Below are positions 43,701-50,692 of a DNA stretch of 64,000 bases, one piece after another; position 1 is the stretch's first letter, and each line of letters opens with the position of its first letter. Origin of the DNA: Ruegeria sp. PrR005. Its GTDB lineage: Bacteria > Pseudomonadota > Alphaproteobacteria > Rhodobacterales > Rhodobacteraceae. The notes under the pieces were generated by a model, which was given only the letters and a program-made list of their open reading frames with translations, was not told where the DNA came from and searched no databases. The position numbers and the translations under genes are program-made. The stretch covers positions 496,001 through 560,000 of the forward strand of contig NZ_JAAGOX010000011.1 in assembly GCF_010500245.1 (NCBI RefSeq), read 5' to 3'.

Positions 43701-45843
43701 CCGCCGCAAGGAAGAAGTTTCCGGTGCTGGCCGCGGTAAAGGTGATCTGGCTGTTCAGCCCGGTGCCGCCGTCATCGTTGGCCGTACCCGATACAAGCGC
43801 GCCCGAGGAGGTATAGAGACCCCGGAAGAACGGATCCGACAGGGTGCCGCCCGAGGTCGGGCTGCCTTCGAGGTCGACCTGATAGGTATGCCCGGCCACC
43901 AGCGAGACGCGGAACCAGTCCTGGTCGCTCGACGTCTCGATATTGCCGGTCCGGCTGCCCCCGACCGAGACGGTGCCGGTGGTATCGGTGCCAGCAGAGA
44001 AATCGTCGCTGATCGTGCGTTCGGCCGCGATCGACAGGGTATAGGTGCCCTCGTTCGCGCCATAGGCCCCGACATCGACAAAGTAGATGCCCGACGAGGT
44101 GGCCGTGAATTCGACATGGCTGTTCAGCCCGGTGCCGCCATCATCGTTGGTGGTGCCGGCGATCAGGTTGCCCGACGCGTCGCGCAGACCATAGAGAAGC
44201 GTGTCGGGCAAAGTCCCCTTGCCGGTCGGCGCCCCTTCGAGGTCGATGTTATAGGTGGTGCCCGCCGCAAGGCTGACGCGGAACCAGTCGTGGTCGCCGC
44301 CGGTCTCGATCGCGCCGGTGACCGAGCCATCGACAACCGCCGTTCCGGTGGTGCCGGTGTCCGCCGAAAAATCATCGGCGGCGCCAAGGTCCTGCACCTC
44401 GAGCGTGTAGGTGCCGGTATGCGTCGAGAAGGCCCCCGCCGCGATGAAGTAACGGCCCGAGCTGGCGGGCGTGAATTCCAGCAGGCTGTCCAGGCCGCCG
44501 CCGCCATCGTCATTGGTGGTGCCCGGGATCAGGGTGCCGCCTGAATCGTGGATGCCGCGCAGGAACGGATCCTGCAAGGTGCCGCCACCGCCATATGCGC
44601 CGTTCAGGGCGATGCGATAGGTATGGCCGGCCATCATGTCGATGCCGAACCAGTCGGTATCGTTGGCCTCGTTGATTTCACCGGTGACAACGCCGCTTGA
44701 CGGGATGCTGCCCGCCGTCGCCGTGTCGGACCCGAAGTCATCGGCGCTGCCTTCGTCCTGGACGGCCAGGGTATAGGTGCCGGTCGAACTGCCAAAGGCC
44801 CCGGCCGCGATGAAGAAGGTGCCGCCGGTCGTGGCGGTAAAGGTCAGCAGGCTGTTCAGCCCGGTGCCGCCATCGTCGTTGGTGGTCCCGGCGATCGAAT
44901 TCCCATCGGCGTCGAAAACGCCGCGCAGATAGGGGTCGCTCAGCGTGCCGTCCGATGTCGGGGTGCCGCGCAGCTCGATGGTGTATTCGTGCCCGGCCTC
45001 AAGCGTGACGCGGAACCAGTCGATGTCGCCGCCTTCCTCAATCTCGCCGGTGACCGATCCGTCGACTGCGACCTCTCCGGTCGTTGCCACGCCATCCGGG
45101 TGATCATCGAGACTGCCCAGGTCGGTGACGGCCACCTGGTAGGTGCCGGTATGCGACGAGTAGGCCCCCGCCGAAATGAAGAAGTTGCCCGAGGTTGTGG
45201 GCGTGAACTCGAGCAGGCTGTTCAGCCCGGTGCCGCCATCATCGTTGGTAGTCCCGGGAATCGTATTGCCATCCGCATCGAAAATGCCGCGCAGGTAAGG
45301 GTCGCTCAGGGTGCCGTCCGATGTCGGATTGCCGCGCACCTCGATCCGGTATGTCCGCCCGGCCTGAAGTTCGGTCCGGAACCAGTCCTGGTCCGACGCC
45401 TCCTCGATGTCACCTGTGGCGGTTTCTCCGGGGAAAACAAACCCGGTGGTGGCGGAGTTGTCCGGAAAATCGTCAAGCGCGCCGATGTCCTCGAGCCGCA
45501 TGATGTAGTCGCCGGTATTGCCGGAAAACGCACCGGCAGACAGGTAATACCGCCCCGTGCTGGGCGCGGTAAATTCAAGCAGGCTGTTGAGCCCGGGGCC
45601 ACCGTCGTCATTTGTCGTTCCGATCAGAAGCGCGCCGGAACTGTTGTAGATGCCCCTGAAATAGGGATCGCTCAGGCCAAATGACGTACCGCTGTTGTCC
45701 AGCGAGATCCGGTAGGTGTGTCCGCCGACAAGATCGGTGGCGAACCAGTCCTGATCACCCGCTTCCTCGATCCGGCCGGTGGCCGACCCTCCGATGGCAA
45801 TGGTGCCACTTGTGCCGAGACCGGCTGCAAAATCGTCAGGCAT
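40783..45843 (-). CDS. Giant RTX metalloprotease I with eight PPC repeats
   Basis: A 1,686-residue protein, the largest and first gene of the array; GAGGGG precedes the ATG. Residues 1 to about 1000 contain eight repeats of ~120 residues of the bacterial pre-peptidase C-terminal (PPC) type, each with a D-x-D-W-F core and a DDGGTGLNS block. A leishmanolysin-like zinc protease domain follows: H1093-E-M-G-H1097 in VIEHEMGHVLGLG, a distant third His at H1150 (GGHWLESLF) and a Met-turn at M1161 (ELMTGY). A beta-rich region, RTX repeats and the shared C-terminal module ending FDLLS complete it. Type I export to the cell surface or medium is expected. Confidence 0.85.
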   Translation of the reverse strand: MPDDFAAGLGTSGTIAIGGSATGRIEEAGDQDWFATDLVGGHTYRISLDNSGTSFGLSDPYFRGIYNSSGALLIGTTNDDGGPGLNSLLEFTAPSTGRYYLSAGAFSGNTGDYIMRLEDIGALDDFPDNSATTGFVFPGETATGDIEEASDQDWFRTELQAGRTYRIEVRGNPTSDGTLSDPYLRGIFDADGNTIPGTTNDDGGTGLNSLLEFTPTTSGNFFISAGAYSSHTGTYQVAVTDLGSLDDHPDGVATTGEVAVDGSVTGEIEEGGDIDWFRVTLEAGHEYTIELRGTPTSDGTLSDPYLRGVFDADGNSIAGTTNDDGGTGLNSLLTFTATTGGTFFIAAGAFGSSTGTYTLAVQDEGSADDFGSDTATAGSIPSSGVVTGEINEANDTDWFGIDMMAGHTYRIALNGAYGGGGTLQDPFLRGIHDSGGTLIPGTTNDDGGGGLDSLLEFTPASSGRYFIAAGAFSTHTGTYTLEVQDLGAADDFSADTGTTGTAVVDGSVTGAIETGGDHDWFRVSLAAGTTYNIDLEGAPTGKGTLPDTLLYGLRDASGNLIAGTTNDDGGTGLNSHVEFTATSSGIYFVDVGAYGANEGTYTLSIAAERTISDDFSAGTDTTGTVSVGGSRTGNIETSSDQDWFRVSLVAGHTYQVDLEGSPTSGGTLSDPFFRGLYTSSGALVSGTANDDGGTGLNSQITFTAASTGNFFLAAGAFGSNTGTYKISLADLGGTDDFAGDTSTTGNAPVGGAVTGNIESAGDQDWFRVSLTAGNTYQIDLEGSATTSETLRDPLLAGLFDSAGNLVAGTRNDDGGTGLNSLVEFTPTTSGNYFIGASAYGSNTGTYKLSVTQTSTGGTGGPADDFSETTATAGRVTVGGSSTGNIETIGDNDWFSVTLNAGQTYTIDLEGTPTGGGTLADPYIRGIFNASGSAIPGAFNDDGGTGRNAQLEFTPTTTGTYFISAGAYSGTGTYKVSVSGAATTPPPTSGFDIDIVFTGDERYRAVFENAAATWESVITGDLPDVNDPRFGLVDDLRIDASVVAIDGPGRILGQAGPRDLRAGSGLTYNGMMQFDSADLAGMEAKGILQDVIEHEMGHVLGLGTLWSRLGLKSGFDYTGTNAVREYGTLTGTTQSRVPLENTGGPGTAGGHWLESLFRTELMTGYAENAPPMPLSRLTIGSLEDMGYTVNYASAEPYSLPTGGAAVLAGSEGSDSLAETVVSSGLSAAIDPTGFSGNRYVNFQEKPLSITATPDPIKLDGPVTSANESTVLFFENTTGSGFVVELTGNFDKNNPTNAADVKGTLTQLSMYASGSLVARYDFDTPVDVETALDAWRDFDLSGNNLLENRSATAENDLINGLAGDDFIIGGLGDDTMDGGVGNDTAGFDVDVGDATVTRSGDTFTIASSQGNDQATGFEAYQFADRTLTLAEMTALADGGSGGRSLTGTPGADVLVGDAGNDTIIGLAGNDRLLGNAGDDSMDGGLGADTLNGGDGDDIIIGGPGSDDLRDIIFAGEGNDSVDAGAGNDQVFGQGGNDTIAGGFGVDDLQGQDGDDVITGSAFSDLVFGGAGDDFVNGGFGHDRINGGTGADKFFHVGASGHGSDWVQDYNAAEGDVLLFGIGSATRSQFQVNFNHTQNAEGERAGDDAVQEAFVIYRPTGQIMWALVDGEGQSSINLQIGSDVFDLLS

Positions 45844-45933
45844 GTTGTTTCCCCTCTTTCAACAATATCTCTCGAACAACCGGGCAAATCTCGCCCGAAT
45901 TGGCGGAATGCGGCATTCGGCCGACCGGCCCCA

Positions 45934-46185
45934 TCAATAGATTCCGATCGCGAGCAACCGGACAAAGGTGACCTCGTCCAGGTAGCCCGTTTCAACAAAG
46001 TGCCATTCTTTCTGGAAACCGCGGATGGCCGTGCGTGTCCGGTCATCGAACACGCCGTCAGACGGCCCGGCATCATAGCCCAGCCGGGTCAGGGTCTCTT
46101 CGACACGCTGACGGGTCGGCTGATCCAGTTGCAGGCCGACTTCCTCGTTCCGGGCCTTGTCCTCGGCGGCGGTACGCTTGGTCAT
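45934..46185 (-). CDS. Short peptidoglycan-binding-domain protein
   Basis: With the ATG at 46185 the protein has 83 residues. The core RVEETLTRLGYDAGPSDGVFDDRTRTAIRGFQKEW is a peptidoglycan-binding type 1 domain. No signal peptide or partner domain is present with this start; a longer frame to 46290 adds a hydrophobic leader that could be a signal sequence (MIFAVSLGFLSIFSDDL), so the true start is uncertain. It may be a fragment of a larger enzyme. It lies 90 bp upstream of the RTX array on the same strand. Confidence 0.6.
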   Translation of the reverse strand: MTKRTAAEDKARNEEVGLQLDQPTRQRVEETLTRLGYDAGPSDGVFDDRTRTAIRGFQKEWHFVETGYLDEVTFVRLLAIGIY

Positions 46186-46306
46186 GATGAGGACCTGACA
46201 GTTTGCAATACAAGACTGCGGCTCTGCCTTCGGAAGCCGAAGATCATCGGAAAAAATGGAAAGAAAACCCAGTGAAACCGCAAAAATCATGCTCCCCCAC
46301 GATCAT

Positions 46307-46538
46307 GACGAATGCAACATATTCCAGAATTCAGATTAACGTTAGCAGGATGCGCCTTGGCTGTCACCGTGTATCTCAGATATAAGTTTCTTCGGTCAGG
46401 GTGACCGAAGCGCCAAGGCTCGGACGAATGCAACATATTCCAGAATTCAGATTAACGTTAGCAGGATGCGCCTTGGCTGTCACCGTGTATCTCAGATATA
46501 AGTTTCTTCGGTCAGGGTGACCGAAGCGCCAAGGCTCG
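46307..46538. repeat. Perfect 116-bp tandem duplication with hairpins
   Basis: Two identical 116-bp units stand head to tail (46307-46422 and 46423-46538). Each holds a 9-bp perfect hairpin, CTTCGGTCA-GGG-TGACCGAAG (46390-46410 in unit 1, 46506-46526 in unit 2), enclosed by GCCTTGGC/GCCAAGGC (46354-46361 with 46412-46419). GTCACC before the hairpin could pair alternatively with GGTGAC. It may be a structured RNA element, or simply a recent duplication. The unit is less G+C-rich than its surroundings. Confidence 0.8.
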
Positions 46539-47093
46539 CACTTCAAAAAAGGGTCCTGTCCGGATAAGGTCGCTTTGAGACTGATGGGCGGGGCCGCAGG
46601 GGCCAGATATGCTCCGCTCTCTTCGATTGAAGGCAGACAGTCCGCGCCCTGATCGCTGCCTTGGGGATCAAGCGCCGCCATTCGCAATCTCCGGACCGGG
46701 CGCAGGTAAACGCCCGAGCAACCCGGGCCACACGCGAGAAGCCAGTGTTCGCGTGCGTGATCGTGAAGGGGTTGTTTGGCCGGGCATCCCGGGCCCGATT
46801 CGGCCTGTCATTGCCAGGCGATACCGCGCGGGGGTTAACAACCGTTCACATCGGCCCGTGACGCGGCGGTCCTTTTGCACCGCGCTCCGGCTACCGTACG
46901 GGAATCCTGTACAAATCGGTCAATCCGCCCTCTGACCTGTGTACATAACGGCCATTTCGCGGGTCATCCCGCACCGGCAGGGTCTTGCCGAATTCCCGGC
47001 GATTAACACATTTTGAACACATTCCCGCGTAAACTGCTAAAGCATCTGGCAACTGACAACAGACTGTTTCACGATGTTGTTACGGGAGGTCGA
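46539..47093. other. Intergenic region right of the tandem duplication
   Basis: A 555-bp stretch without a convincing gene on either strand; short open frames lack ribosome binding sites and recognisable domains. It contains the double repeat at 46908-46956 and should carry the promoter of the small membrane protein gene at 47094. Confidence 0.55.
46908..46956. repeat. Double repeat, 32-bp period (right edge of RTX block)
   Basis: TGTACAAATCGGTCAAT at 46908-46924 and TGTACATAACGGCCATT at 46940-46956 are spaced by 32 bp. This is the same layout, in inverted orientation, as the pair at 27348-27396; the first unit differs by a single base from the left-edge unit. The second unit is more diverged. 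Confidence 0.6.
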
Positions 47094-47309
47094 ATGGCTT
47101 GGATCGGCATAATACTGGGAACGATTGCGGGTCTTGTCACCAGCATTTCCGCCTGTGTTCTCTGGGATCTGCCGCTTTGGGCCGCGTTGCTGCTTTATCC
47201 AGCCATCGGCTCCGTCGTTGCCATCTCTATCATTTTACTGCTGTTTTTCCGTGGCGAACATACCCCTGACGCCGACCCGATGGGCGACGTCAGGACAGTT
47301 GCGGGCTAG
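47094..47309 (+). CDS. Small inner-membrane protein, two TM helices
   Basis: The ATG at 47094 (GGGAGG 4-5 bp upstream) gives 71 residues with two predicted membrane helices (WIGIILGTIAGLVTSISACVL and WAALLLYPAIGSVVAISIILL) and a short cytoplasmic acidic tail (EHTPDADPMGD). A TTG at 47013 would add a charged N-terminal extension. No family is recognised. Confidence 0.6.
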   Translation: MAWIGIILGTIAGLVTSISACVLWDLPLWAALLLYPAIGSVVAISIILLLFFRGEHTPDADPMGDVRTVAG

Positions 47310-47326
47310 CAGAGCCAGCGCCCGGA

Positions 47327-47527
47327 TCAGAACGCGGTTCCGGCCTTGAATCCAAGCTTTTTCAACACCATGGCCGCGGGGCAAAAGCCCGTGATCGAGG
47401 ATTGAATCAAGTTCACGCCGATAAAGACGGTGAACCACATCCACAGCGGCGAAACCAGCGTGGTCAGCAATACGCTGAGCAGAACCATGAAGCCGGCAAA
47501 CATCATCACTGCACGATCGAGGGTCAT
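47327..47527 (-). CDS. DUF2892-type inner-membrane protein (YgaP-like)
   Basis: A 66-residue protein with two membrane helices (VMMFAGFMVLLSVLLTTLV and MWFTVFIGVNLIQSSITGF) and the CPAAMVLKKLGFK end that is typical of the DUF2892 family, related to the membrane part of YgaP. The function is unknown; YgaP-type proteins are linked to sulfur transfer. It is convergent with the preceding small membrane protein. Confidence 0.8.
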   Translation of the reverse strand: MTLDRAVMMFAGFMVLLSVLLTTLVSPLWMWFTVFIGVNLIQSSITGFCPAAMVLKKLGFKAGTAF

Positions 47528-47620
47528 TCTTGCAACTCCTGAATACCGCCGGACACCCTGCCCGGCCTTGACCCCAATATAATCCGAAATCGTATCACAT
47601 TCAAGGATAAGAATGTAATA

Positions 47621-48046
47621 TCAGCTCTGGACCCAACTGACGATCTGCCCTGCCCGCATCGCGCCGGACTGCCTCTTCTTTTCCTTGCCGCGTTCAAAGG
47701 CGACCATGGTCGGAATTCCCCGGATCGCATATCGACCACCGGTCGACTGGTGTTTTTGGGTGTCAAGCTTGACCAGCCGTGCCTGCCCGGCAAGGGTGCC
47801 TGCCGCCTTGGCATATTCGGGGCCCATCATCTTGCACGGCCCGCACCACGGCGCCCAGAAATCGACGACCAGCGGCAAGTCATCATTTTTCTTTGCTTTT
47901 TCCAGGATCGCGGGATCAACATCCACTGCTTGCCCGGTCACCAGACCCTGGCCGCATTTGCCGCATTTGGCCCCGGCCGTCAGCCGTTCCTCGGGCACCC
48001 GGTTCAATTGCCCGCAGGCCAGGCAGGTCAAAGTCTTGTCACCCAT
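47621..48046 (-). CDS. trxC: Thioredoxin 2 (TrxC-type, zinc-binding)
   Basis: The start at 48046 (GGAGG 7 bp upstream) gives 141 residues. The N-terminal two CxxC pairs (C8/C11 and C28/C31) form the zinc site that distinguishes TrxC from TrxA, and the active site is W67-C-G-P-C71 in DFWAPWCGPCKMM. cis-Pro is in GIPTMVAF. It reduces protein disulfides in the cytoplasm and is often induced by oxidative stress in other bacteria. It is convergent with nothing nearby on the left; the upstream membrane protein gene (48127-48495) is on the same strand. Confidence 0.92.
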   Translation of the reverse strand: MGDKTLTCLACGQLNRVPEERLTAGAKCGKCGQGLVTGQAVDVDPAILEKAKKNDDLPLVVDFWAPWCGPCKMMGPEYAKAAGTLAGQARLVKLDTQKHQSTGGRYAIRGIPTMVAFERGKEKKRQSGAMRAGQIVSWVQS

Positions 48047-48093
48047 GTCGCGCCTCCGACGTTCACATTCGAAAATTGACATAGGTTTTGAAA

Positions 48094-48115
48094 GGTGAGG
48101 CCGCAAGACCTCACC
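48094..48115 (-). terminator. Terminator between membrane-protein gene and trxC
   Basis: GGTGAGG and CCTCACC form a 7-bp stem (longer with neighbouring bases) with an 8-nt loop; on the minus strand it is followed by TTTCAAAA. It lies 12 bp beyond the stop at 48127. Confidence 0.6.
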
Positions 48116-48126
48116 CTTCTTGCGCG

Positions 48127-48495
48127 TTACGCCGCCAGACGCCGTGCCGCCGATGGGACGACGGGTTTTCCCGGACCACCGGGTAAGGGTACGATCTCGG
48201 CGCCGGGTTTCCTTGCCCGCTGCAACAGGCGCCGGGAAAGAACCCAGACCACGGGCACCATGACCGCCCCGACTGTCAGCCCCAGACCCGTCCCCAGAGC
48301 ATCCGGCCACAACAGACCGGCTGTCAGATAGCCCGCTCCGACCGGGGCGAGAGAGGTCGAGAGCAGCGACGCGGCCGAGGCGAACAACTGCCTGTGCGCC
48401 CAGTTGGGCCCGTCCGGATCGTGCGCAAGACCGTATGCCCAGGCATAGACAAGCACCGCCAGCGACAAACCGGCAACGCCCACCAGAATCTGCAT
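48127..48495 (-). CDS. Hypothetical inner-membrane protein
   Basis: The ATG at 48495 has GGAG 6 bp upstream and gives 122 residues; a TTG four codons upstream is less likely. Three hydrophobic helices are visible (ILVGVAGLSLAVLVYAWAYGL; LLSTSLAPVGAGYLTAGLLW; GLGLTVGAVMVPVVWVLS), followed by a basic, Pro-rich cytoplasmic tail. No family is recognised. Confidence 0.65.
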   Translation of the reverse strand: MQILVGVAGLSLAVLVYAWAYGLAHDPDGPNWAHRQLFASAASLLSTSLAPVGAGYLTAGLLWPDALGTGLGLTVGAVMVPVVWVLSRRLLQRARKPGAEIVPLPGGPGKPVVPSAARRLAA

Positions 48496-48650
48496 GATAT
48501 TCTCCAAGCTCAGGGCGCCGGATACCCGTCGGGTCCACTCTGGCCCGTCACACTGAGTCGGGCGCCCGAGTGTGAAGCATATCGCTTTCCCACCCTTGGA
48601 AAAGTGGGATCTTGCACGGAGTCAAAGGCTGGCAAATTTCGGCCGCGGCC

Positions 48651-49031
48651 TCATGCATCGACCTGTCTCGGGCGCCCCTGCTCGTCGATCGCGACAAAGG
48701 TGAACATGGCCTCGGTCACCTTCTCCCGAACCCCATAACGATCGCGCAAGACCCAGGCTTCGATCTCGATGGCCAGGGACGTGCGCCCGATACGCGCAAC
48801 CTGACAGTAGATGCACAGGACATCCCCGACCCGCACCGGGCGGATGAATTTCATCGCATCCACCGCGACGGTCGTCACCCGCCCCGCAGCCCGGGCGCCT
48901 GCGGTAATTCCGGCAGCAATGTCCATCTGGCTGAGCACCCAGCCGCCAAAAATGTCGCCATTCACGTTGACATCGCGTGGCATTGCCAAGGTTCGCAGTG
49001 TCAGGTCTCCGTTGGGTTGATTTTCCGACAT
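48651..49031 (-). CDS. Acyl-CoA thioesterase (hot-dog fold, YciA-like)
   Basis: The start at 49031 (GGAGGGAC upstream) gives 126 residues, the usual length for YciA. RDVNVNGDIFGGWVLSQMDIAAG contains the conserved N-x-x-G-x-I-F-G-G-W-x-x-S-x-x-D motif of YciA-type hot-dog thioesterases, with the catalytic Asp in QMDIA. They hydrolyse short to long acyl-CoAs in the cytoplasm. Confidence 0.88.
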   Translation of the reverse strand: MSENQPNGDLTLRTLAMPRDVNVNGDIFGGWVLSQMDIAAGITAGARAAGRVTTVAVDAMKFIRPVRVGDVLCIYCQVARIGRTSLAIEIEAWVLRDRYGVREKVTEAMFTFVAIDEQGRPRQVDA

Positions 49032-49151
49032 GCTCCGTCCCTCCAGATGCTGCGATGCGGCTACAGACAATCTAAACCGATTTGTCGGATCCTGCACAAT
49101 GAAGATCACGAAGCCGAGACAAGGACTTTCAAAACACAGGTCAGGTATCAG

Positions 49152-49544
49152 ATGAGCAACATGACACCTTTTGTTCGTATCCTTCTCCCAGGGCTCATGC
49201 TGGTTGGTGCCGCCTTTGCGATCCAGCTGACCGGGCTGGCACAGCGGCTGGGCGCGCATCCCTGGTGGGCGCACAAGGTGATCTGGGCCGGGATCCCCTT
49301 GGGAATTGGCCTTGCGATGACGGCCTGGGTGCTGCGGATCCCACGAAACACCCGGTTCATCGGCTTCACCCTGTTTGCCTTCTTTGCCTTTGCCGTGGCC
49401 AAGGCGGGAAAACTGCGGTTTGCCGCATCCTTCGCCGAAGACGCGCTGGCCGGACAGGCCTGGTATCTTGGCTGGCTGGCAACCTGTGCCCTGACCGCAG
49501 CCGCTGTTGCATCACTTTTTAGATACGACCGTCAAACACATTGA
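49152..49544 (+). CDS. Hypothetical membrane protein, four TM helices
   Basis: A 130-residue protein with the ATG at 49152. Four hydrophobic segments are visible: ILLPGLMLVGAAFAIQLTGL, VIWAGIPLGIGLAMTAWVL, FIGFTLFAFFAFAVAKAG and WYLGWLATCALTAAAVASLF. No domain or motif is recognised. It is divergent from the thioesterase. Confidence 0.65.
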   Translation: MSNMTPFVRILLPGLMLVGAAFAIQLTGLAQRLGAHPWWAHKVIWAGIPLGIGLAMTAWVLRIPRNTRFIGFTLFAFFAFAVAKAGKLRFAASFAEDALAGQAWYLGWLATCALTAAAVASLFRYDRQTH

Positions 49545-49600
49545 CCCAGTCGCGTCATCGCCCGAAAATACCCCAGAACTTGGCAAACAGGAGGGTATTG

Positions 49601-50158
49601 ATGTTCACGCGACGCGATTTCCTTGCGACAGCAACGGCGGCAGCCGGAGTGCACTGGGCCATTCAGGCTGATGCGCAAGCGGCATTCGATCCGACCCCAC
49701 AGGAAGTGCGCATCAAGAAAGAGTTCGAACCAGGGCTTTTGATGATCCTGCCGCGATCGTTCTACCTGTATCTCGTGACCGAACCGCGAAAGGCGATCCG
49801 GTACGGGTGCGGCGTTGGAAAGGCCGGGCTGGAGTTCACTGGCAGCGCCACGATCGACGTGAAAAAAGAATGGCCGACCTGGCGCCCAACCCAAGAGATG
49901 ATCGAACGCGATCCGCGGACATATGCGAAGTTTGTCGACAACGACTATGTACAACCCGGAGGGCCGGGAAACCCGCTGGGCGCCCGCGCGCTCTATCTCT
50001 TCCAGAATGGCGTCGACACCTATTTCCGTATCCATGGCACCACCCAGCCGGAAACCATCGGTCAGGCCGCGTCGAACGGTTGTATCCGGATGCTGAACGA
50101 ACACGTGATCGACCTGTACGCCCGGGTGCCGCTTGGAACCAAGGTGAACGTGCTGTGA
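49601..50158 (+). CDS. L,D-transpeptidase (YkuD family), Tat signal
   Basis: The ATG at 49601 (AGGAGGG 6 bp upstream) gives 185 residues with a Tat-type signal (FTRRDFLATATAAAG). The YkuD catalytic motif is complete: H145 in IHGTTQPETIG and C161 in SNGCIRMLN. L,D-transpeptidases form 3-3 cross-links in peptidoglycan or attach lipoproteins to it in the periplasm. Tat rather than Sec export is unusual for the family but seen in alphaproteobacteria. Confidence 0.88.
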   Translation: MFTRRDFLATATAAAGVHWAIQADAQAAFDPTPQEVRIKKEFEPGLLMILPRSFYLYLVTEPRKAIRYGCGVGKAGLEFTGSATIDVKKEWPTWRPTQEMIERDPRTYAKFVDNDYVQPGGPGNPLGARALYLFQNGVDTYFRIHGTTQPETIGQAASNGCIRMLNEHVIDLYARVPLGTKVNVL

Positions 50159-50379
50159 CTGGATATGGCAGCGGCCGCCGGGCAGTGCCGGGTTACCGCG
50201 TATCTTGAGGGGACTGTGCGATTTTTCTTGAAAAATGAGGAATCCGGCTGCATTTCTTATTTCTGCAAAGTTACGCTATCGACCTCACTGCTCCCTGACA
50301 GGCTCAGTTTTCGATGTTGCACTGACCGAGCCAACCTGCCGCACGTCGCGGGCAGAATAGACTACAGGAGATGAGGACG

Positions 50380-50586
50380 ATGGCCACCGGCACCGTCAAA
50401 TGGTTCAACACCACCAAGGGCTTTGGGTTCATTGCCCCCGAAGGCGGCGGAAAGGACGTATTCGTCCATATCTCGGCCGTAGAACGTTCGGGGCTTACCG
50501 GGCTCGCAGACAATCAGAAGGTCAGCTATGAGCTGAAACCTGGCCGGGACGGCCGGGAATCAGCGGTTGACCTGAAACTGCTCTAA
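50380..50586 (+). CDS. Cold-shock protein, CspA family
   Basis: The ATG at 50380 gives a 68-residue protein, the standard CspA length; an in-frame ATG at 50371 has AGGAG directly against it and is unlikely. MATGTVKWFNTTKGFGFI contains RNP1 (KGFGFI), and DVFVHISAVE is RNP2. It binds single-stranded nucleic acid as an RNA chaperone. A ~150-bp AT-rich upstream region could be the long structured 5' leader typical of csp mRNAs. Confidence 0.92.
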   Translation: MATGTVKWFNTTKGFGFIAPEGGGKDVFVHISAVERSGLTGLADNQKVSYELKPGRDGRESAVDLKLL

Positions 50587-50599
50587 GCAGAACGCACGA

Positions 50600-50627
50600 C
50601 CAAGGGTCCGCCTGACCGGGCCCTTGG
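50600..50627 (+). terminator. Terminator of the cold-shock gene
   Basis: CCAAGGGTCC and GGGCCCTTGG form a 10-bp stem with one T-G wobble and an 8-nt loop, 13 bp after the stop codon. The following sequence is only moderately T-rich. Confidence 0.6.
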
Positions 50628-50692
50628 CAACATCTTGTTGCCGCTCTTGCCGTTTGCACGTGTCCCCCATGGTGCGGGCGCAGGCGGCTTGG

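Noticed and set aside
27692-44544. Long plus-strand open frames across the RTX array (for example 40774-43050).
   Set aside because: They mirror the minus-strand RTX genes, an effect of high G+C and repeated codons. The minus-strand proteins have coherent domains and ribosome binding sites; the plus-strand ones do not.
27479-45843. Short regular DNA repeats in the RTX region as a CRISPR array.
   Set aside because: The periodicity comes from coding nonapeptide repeats within open reading frames. There are no constant repeats with unique spacers and no cas genes.
46543-46731. Short open frames on both strands right of the tandem duplication.
   Set aside because: No ribosome binding site, domain or codon pattern supports them.
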